DNA of 64,000 bases from assembly GCF_051014685.1 (NCBI RefSeq), contig NW_027478718.1, positions 124,001 to 188,000 of the forward strand, written 5' to 3'. The notes beneath the pieces are model-generated. The model was not told the origin of the DNA and did not search any database. It saw only the letters and a program-made list of their open reading frames with translations. The position numbers and the translations under genes were made by a program. Within the stretch, counting starts at the first letter, position 1; every line of letters starts with the position of its first letter. Source of the stretch: Ptiloglossa arizonensis (taxonomy: Eukaryota > Arthropoda > Insecta > Hymenoptera > Colletidae). This document shows positions 56,891 through 64,000 of this stretch, in pieces.

Positions 56891-58534
56891 CGTTATACGT
56901 TATTAGTTATACGTTATACGTTGTACGTTATACGATATACGTTATACGTTATTCGTTATACGTACTTCGTTACACGTTATACGTTATACGATATACGTTA
57001 TACGTTATTTGTTATACGTACTTCGTCACACGTTATACGTTTTTCGTTACAAGTTATACGTTATACGTTATACGTTATACGTCATAAGTTATACGTTATA
57101 CGTTATACGTTATGCGTAATACGTTATACGTTATACGTTATACGTTATACGTTATGCGTTATACGTTGTACGATATTCGTTATACGTTATACGTTATTAG
57201 TTATACGTTATACGGTATACGTTATACGTTGTACGTTACATGTTATACGTCATAGGTTATACGTTGAACGTTATACGTTATACGTAGTATGTAATGCGTC
57301 ATACGTTTTACGTTATTCGTTATACGTTATACGTTATACGTAATACGTTATACGTTATACGTTATACGTTATACGTTATACGTTTTACGATATACGATAT
57401 ACGTTATACGTTATACGTTATACGTTATACGTTATACGTTATACTTTATACGTTATACGTTATACGTCATAGGTTATACGTTATACGTTATACGTTATAC
57501 GTTATACGTTATACGTTATACGTTATACGTTATACTTTATACGGTATACGTTATACGTCATAGGTTATACGTTATACGTTATACGTTATACGTTATACGT
57601 TATACGTCATACGTTATACGTTATACGTTATGCGTTATAGGTTATACGTTATACGTTATACGTTATACGTTGTATGTTATACGTTATACGTTATACGTTA
57701 TACGTTATACATTATACGTTATACGTTATACATTATATGTTATACGTTATACGTTATACGTTATACGTTATACGTTATACGTTATACGTTATACGTTATA
57801 CGTTATACGTTATACGTTATACGTTATACGTTATACGTTATACATTACATGTTATACGTTATACGTTATACGTTATACGTTATACGTTATACGTTATACG
57901 ATATACGTTATACGTTATACGTTATACGTTATACGTTGTACGTTATACGTTATACGTTATACGTTATACGTTGTACGTTATACGTTATAAGTTGTACGTT
58001 ATACGATATACGTTATACGTTATTCATTATACGTTATACGTTATACATTACATGTCATACGTTATACGTTATACGTTATACGTTATACGTTAAACGTTAT
58101 ACGTTATACGTTATACGTCATACGTTATACGTTATTAGTAATACGTTATACGTGATACGTTATACGTTATACGTTATACGTTATACGTTATACGTTTTAC
58201 GATATTCGATATACGTTATACGTTATACGTTATACGTTATACGTTATACGTTATACGTTATACTTTATACGGTATACGTTATACGTCATAGGTTATACGT
58301 TATACGTTATACGTTATACGTTATACGTTATACGTCATACGTTATACGTTATACGTTATGCGTTATACGTTATACGTTATACGTTATACGTTGTACGTTA
58401 TACGTTATACGTTATACGTTATACGTTACACATTATACGTTATACGTTATACATTACATGTTATACGTTATACGTTATACGTTATACGTTATACGTTATA
58501 CGTTATACGTTATACGTTATACGTTATACGTTAT
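56891..58534 (+). repeat. Module zeta copy 4 and linking array
   Basis: Begins with TTATTAG and module zeta (CGTACTTCG near 56,960, CGTCACACG near 57,025, beta at 57,264). It continues through CGGTATACG, TTATGCGTTATAGG near 57,630, ACATTATATG and ACATTACATG elements, and CGATATTCGATATACG near 58,200. Parts match 53,340-54,560 (3,581 bp) and 47,800-49,600. Confidence 0.82.
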
Positions 58535-59930
58535 ACGTTATACATTACATGTTATACGTTATACGTTATACGTTATACGTTATACGTTATACGTTATACG
58601 TTATACGTTATACGTTATACGTTATACGTTATACGTTATACGTTATACGTTGTACGTTATACGTTATACGTTATACGTTATACGTTGTACGTTATACGTT
58701 ATAAGTTGTACGTTATACGATATACGTTATACGTTATTCATTATACGTTATACGTTATACATTACATGTCATACGTTATACGTTATACGTTATACGTTAT
58801 ACGTTAAACGTTATACGTTATACGTTATACGTCATACCTTATACGTTATTAGTAATACGTTATACGTGATACGTTATACGTTGTACGCTATACGTTATAC
58901 GTTATACGTTATACGTTATAAATTATACGTTATACGTCATAGGTTATACGTTATACGTTATACGTTATACGTTATACGTTATACGTTATACGTTATACGT
59001 TAAACGTTATACGTTATACGTTATACGTTATACGTTATACGGTATACGTTGTACGTTATACGTTATACGTTATACGTTATACGTTATACGTTATACGTTA
59101 TACGTTATACGTTATACGTTATATTATACTTTATACGTTATACGTTATACGTTATACGTTATACGTTATACGTTATACGTTATACGTTACACGTTATACG
59201 TCATAGGTTATACGTTATACGTTATACGTTATACGTTATACGTTATACGTTATACGTTATACGTTATACGTTATACGTTATATTATACTTTATACGTTAT
59301 ACGTTATACGTTATACGTTATACGTCATAGGTTATACGTTATACGTTATGCGTTATACGTTATACATTATACGTTATACGATATACGTTATACGTTATGA
59401 GTTATGCGTTCTTCGTTACACGTTATACGTTATTCGGTATGCGTTATACGTTATACGTAATACGTTATACGTTATACTTTATACGTTATACGTCATACGT
59501 TATACGTTATACGTTATACGTTATACGTTATACGTTATACGTTATACGTTATACGTTATACGTTATACGTTATACGTTATACGTTATACGTTTATACGTT
59601 ATACGTTATACGTTATACGTTATACGTTATACGTTATACGGTATACGTTATACGTTATACGTTATACGTTATACGTTATACGTTATGCGTTATACGTTCT
59701 ACGATATTCTTTATACGTTATACGTTATTAGTTATACGTTATACGTTATACGTTATACGTCATAGGTCATGCGTTATACGTTATGCGTTATACGTTATAC
59801 ATTATACGTTATACCATATACGTTATACGTTATGCGTTATGCGTTCTTCGTTGCACGTTATACGTTATTCGGTATGCGTTATACGTTATACGTTATACGT
59901 TATACGTTATACTTTATACGTTATACGTTA
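58535..59930 (+). repeat. 1.4-kb repeat spaced 3.04 kb apart, right copy
   Basis: Counterpart of 55,500-56,890 with the same two ATTAT insertions and the same +1 base. The right edge is near 59,930, where this copy has TTACACG and the left copy runs into TTATTAG and module zeta. Confidence 0.87.
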
Positions 59931-62900
59931 CACGTTATACGTTATACGTTATACGTTATACGTTATACGTTATACGTTATACGTTATACGTTACACGTTA
60001 TACGTCATAGGTTATACGTTATACGTTATACGTTATACGTTATACGTTATACGTTATACGTTATACGTTATACGTCATAGGTTATAGGATATACGTTATA
60101 CGTTATGCGTTATGCGTTCTTCGTTACACGTTATACGTTATTCGGTATGCGTTATACCTTATACGTTATACGTTATACGTTATACGTTATACGTTATACT
60201 TTATACGTTATACGTTATACGTTATACGTTATACGTGATACGTTATACGTTATACGTTATACGTTATACGTTATACGTTATACGTTATACGTTATAGGTT
60301 ATACGTTATACGTTATACGTTATACGTTACAAGTTATACGTTATACGTCATAGGTTATACGTTGAACGTTATACTTTATACGTAGCATGTAATGCGTCAT
60401 ACGCTTTACGTTATTCGTTATACGTTTTTCGTTACAAGTTATACGTTATACGTTATACGTTATACTTCATAGGTTATACGTTATACGTTATACGTTATAC
60501 GTTATACATTATGCGTTATACGTTTTACGTTATTCGTTATACGTTATACGTTATACGTTATACGTTTTACGATATACGATATACGTTATACGTTATACGA
60601 TATACGTTATACGTTATACTTTATACGTTATAGGGGTTACGTTATACGTTATACGTTATACGATATTCGTAATACGTTATACGTGATACGTTATACTTTG
60701 TACGTTATACGTTATACGTTATACGTTATACATTATACGTTATACGTTATACATTACATGTTATGCGTTATACGTTATACGTTATACGTTATACGTTATA
60801 CGTTATACGTTATACGATATACGTTATGCGTTAGACGTTATACGTTATACGTTATACGTTATACGTTATACGTTATACGTTATAAGTTATACGTTATACG
60901 TAATACGTTCTACGTTATACATTGTACGTTATACGTTATACGTTATACGTTATACGTTATGCGTTATACGTTCTACGATATTCTTTATAAGTTATACGTT
61001 ATTAGTTATACGTTATACGTTATACGTTATACGTCATAGGTTATACGTTATACGTTATGCGTTATACGTTATACATTATACGTTATGCGATATACGTTAT
61101 ACGTTATGAGTTATGCGTTCTTCGTTACACGTTATACGTTATTCGGTATGCGTTATACGTTATACGTAATACGTTATACGTTATACTTTATACGTTATAC
61201 GTCATACGTTATACGTTATACGTTATACGTTATACGTTATACGTTATACGTTATACGTTATACGTTATACGTTATACGTTATACGTTATACGTTATACGT
61301 TATACGTTATACGTTATACGTTATACGTTATACGTTATACGGTATACGTTATACGTTATACGTTACGCGTTATATGTTATACGTTATACGTTATGCGTTA
61401 TACGTTCTACGATATTCTTTATACGTTATACGTTATTAGTTATACGTTATACGTTATACGTTATACGTCATAGGTCATGCGTTATACGTTATGCGTTATA
61501 CGTTATACATTATACGTTATACGATATACGTTATACGTTATGCGTTATGCGTTCTTCGTTACACGTTATACGTTATTCCGTATGCGTTATACGTTATACG
61601 TTATACGTTATACGTTATACTTTATACGTTATACGTTATACGTTATACGTTATACGTTATACGTTATACGTTATACGTTATACGTTATACGTTATACGTT
61701 ACACGTTATACGTCATAGGTTATACGTTATACGTTATACGTTATACGTTATACGTTATACGTTATACGTTATACGTTATACGTCATAGGTTATAGGATAT
61801 ACGTTATACGTTATGCGTTATGCGTTCTTCGTTACACGTTATACGTTATTCGGTATGCGTTATACGTTATACGTAATACGTTATACGTTATACTTTATAC
61901 GTTATACATCATACGTTATACGTTATACGTTATACGTTATACGTTATACGTTATACGTTATACGTTATACGTTATACGTTATACGTTATACGTTATACGT
62001 TATACGTTATACGTTATACGTTATACGTTATACGTTATACGTTATACGTTATACGTTATACGGTATACGTTATACGTTATACGTTATACGTTATATGTTA
62101 TACGTTATACGTTATGCGTTATACGTTCTACGATATTCTTTATACGTTATACGTTATTAGTTATACGTTATACGTTATACGTTATACGTCATAGGTCATG
62201 CGTTATACGTTATGCGTTATACGTTATACATTATACGTTATACGATATACGTTATACGTTATGCGCTATGCGTTCTTCGTTACACGTTATACGTTATTCC
62301 GTATGCGTTATACGTTATACGTTATACGTTATACGTTATACTTTATACGTTATACGTTATACGTTATACGTTATACGTTATACGTTATACGTTATACGTT
62401 ATACGTTATACGTTATACGTTACACGTTATACGTCATAGGTTATACGTTATACGTTATACGTTATACGTTATACGTTATACGTTATACGTTATACGTTAT
62501 ACGTCATAGGTTATAGGATATACGTTATACGTTATGCGTTATGCGTTCTTCGTTACACGTTATACGTTATTCGGTATGCGTTATACCTTATACGTTATAC
62601 GTTATACGTTATACTTTATACGTTATACGTTATACGTTATACGTTATACGTTATACGTTGAACGTTATACGTTATACGTAGTATGTAATGCGTCGTACAT
62701 TTTACGTTATTCGTTATACGTTATACGTTATACGTTATACGTTATACGTTATACGTTATACGTTATACGTTATACGTTATACGTTATACGTTATACGTTA
62801 TACGTTATACGTTACACGTTATACGTCATAGGTTATACGTTATACGTTATACATTATACGTTATACGTTATACGTTATACGTTATACGTTATACGTCATA

Positions 62901-64000
62901 GGTTATACGTTATACGTTATACGTTATGCGTTATACGTTATACGTTATACGTTATACGTTATACGTTATACATTATGCGTTATACGTTTTACGTTATTCG
63001 TTATACGTTATACGTTATACGTTTTACGATATACGATATACGTTATACGTTATACGATATACGTTATACGTTATACGTTATACTTTATACGTTATAGGGG
63101 TTACGTTATACGTTATACGTTATACGTTATTCGCAATACGTTATACGTGATACGTTATACTTTGTACGTTATACGTTATACGTTATACGTTATACATTAT
63201 ACGTTATACGTTATACATTACATGTTATGCGTTATACGTTATACGTTATACGTTATACGTTATACGTTATACGTTATACGTTATACGTTATACGTTATAC
63301 GTTATACGTTATACGTTATACGTTATACGTTATACGTTATACGTTATACGTAATACGTTCTACGTTATACGTTGTACGTTATACGTTATACGTTATACGT
63401 TATACGTTATGCGTTATACGTTCTACGATATTCTTTATACGTTATACGTTATTAGTTATACGTTATACGTTATACGTTATACGTCATAGGTTATACGTTA
63501 TACGTTATGCGTTATACGTTATACATTATACGTTATACGATATTCGTTATACGTTATGAGTTATGCGTTCTTCGTTACACGTTATACGTTATTCGGTATG
63601 CGTTATACGTTATACGTAATACGTTATACGTTATACTTTATACGTTATACGTCATACGTTATACGTTATACGTTATACGTTATACGTTATACGTTATACG
63701 TTATACGTTATACGTTATACGTTATACGTTATACGTTATACGTTATACGTTATACGTTATACGTTATACGTTATACGTTATACGTTATACGTTATACGTT
63801 ATACGTTATACGTTATACGGTATACGTTATACGTTATACGTTATACGTTATACGTTATACGTTATGCGTTATACGTTCTACGATATTCTTTATACGTTAT
63901 ACGTTATTAGTTATACGTTATACGTTATACGTTATACGTCATAGGTCATGCGTTATACGTTATGCGTTATACGTTATACATTATACGTTATACGATATAC
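59931..64000 (+). repeat. Alpha-rich terminal zone with 0.71-kb units
   Basis: Alpha blocks end near 60,139, 61,141, 61,574, 61,850, 62,296, 62,569 and 63,591. Those at 61,574 and 62,296 share the rare TATTCCGTATGCG form. Starts at 61,106 and 61,813 are 707 bp apart and those at 61,477 and 62,198 are 721 bp apart, so two copies of a roughly 0.71-kb unit lie here. A beta-prime block starts at 60,362 and a beta block near 62,657. The sequence from 63,507 repeats the 61,057 and 13,369 type and runs off the window end. Confidence 0.83.

Larger units (their letters stand above)
1..64000 (+). repeat. Heptanucleotide satellite array, unit ACGTTAT, fills the window
   Basis: Every part of the window is built from the 7-bp unit ACGTTAT or one- to three-base variants of it. 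There is no stretch of unrelated sequence. Common variants, written in the frame ending in CG, are TTATGCG, TTACACG, TTATTCG, GATATACG (T to A), TCATAGG, TTCTTCG, and the CpG-loss forms ACATTAT and ATGTTAT. The unit has one C, one G and five A/T, so the array is about 29% G+C with a CpG every 7 bp. Known biology: arrays of this length and unit size are eukaryotic heterochromatic satellites. I infer a eukaryote but cannot name it. The array runs off both ends of the window, so its true length is unknown. An assembly artefact cannot be excluded, but the many ordered variants argue against simple polymerase slippage in a read. Confidence 0.99.

Noticed and set aside
1..64000. Several hundred long forward open frames (up to 576 codons at 14,902-16,632) as genes.
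   Set aside because: They follow from a stop-free 7-bp unit read in all frames, all give the same heptapeptide cycle, overlap each other in three frames, start at chance ATGCG variants and end at chance TAG/TAA variants. There is no codon bias, domain or flanking signal.
1..64000. CRISPR array.
   Set aside because: There are no unique spacers of constant length between conserved repeats. Everything between recurring blocks is the same heptamer.
1..64000. Telomeric repeat.
   Set aside because: Known telomere units are G-rich on one strand with runs of G. This unit has one G and one C and no strand asymmetry in G. A chromosome-end location cannot be excluded, but the sequence does not show it.
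1..64000. TATA-box promoters.
   Set aside because: TATA occurs in each unit as part of the repeat, so it carries no positional information.
1..64000. Inverted copies or strand switches of the array.
   Set aside because: I looked for ATAACGT-type units on the given strand and saw none in runs; all copies are in direct orientation.
1..64000. Pure sequencing or assembly artefact.
   Set aside because: Not fully excluded, but composite variants, nested copies with different divergence, and indels shared by descent are hard to obtain from base-calling errors. Individual recent duplications (16.9-20.1 kb, 54.9-55.8 kb) still need spanning reads.

Overview
The whole window is one uninterrupted tandem array of a 7-bp unit, ACGTTAT on the given strand (ATAACGT on the other), about 9,100 units in 64,000 bases. 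I see no protein-coding gene, RNA gene, transposon, CRISPR array, promoter or other unique sequence. An array this long of so short a unit, at about 29% G+C and one CpG per unit, is the kind of simple satellite found in eukaryotic heterochromatin (centromeric, pericentromeric, subtelomeric or a sex/B chromosome). I do not recognise the unit as a named satellite and cannot name the species. It is unlike known telomere repeats, which carry runs of G on one strand.

The array is far from featureless. Units carry point variants, and these recur in fixed multi-unit combinations ('blocks'), so the array has higher-order structure. Layout: (1) about 196-14,220 is a 14-kb segment present again at about 21,168-35,880. 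Each copy contains an older internal repeat, so one 2.2-2.4-kb block occurs four times (near 0.2, 6.1, 21.2 and 27.1 kb). (2) 14,120-14,990 holds a 413-bp short-range repeat. (3) 15,000-16,860 is a zone of long pure runs and private variants. (4) 16,915-20,090 is a 1,680-bp tandem duplication with almost no divergence. (5) 35,880-41,010 alternates two marker blocks. (6) 41,011-46,230 is a tandem duplication of about 2.6 kb. (7) 46,230-55,300 is a domain with its own variants, built from 1.2-kb, 714-bp and 420-bp duplications. (8) 55,500-59,930 has a repeat spaced 3.04 kb apart. (9) 59,930-64,000 returns to the marker block of the first 41 kb and runs off the window end.

Two properties stand out. 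First, from base 1 to about 40,380 every landmark distance I tested is an exact multiple of 7, although copies differ by gains and losses of 7 to 588 bp. All out-of-register indels I found lie between 40.38 and 59.6 kb. Second, the unit has no stop codon in any forward frame and, because 7 is not divisible by 3, all three forward frames read the same heptapeptide (Y-T-L-Y-V-I-R), while the reverse strand has a TAA every 21 bp. The many long forward open frames are therefore a by-product of the repeat and are not annotated as genes.
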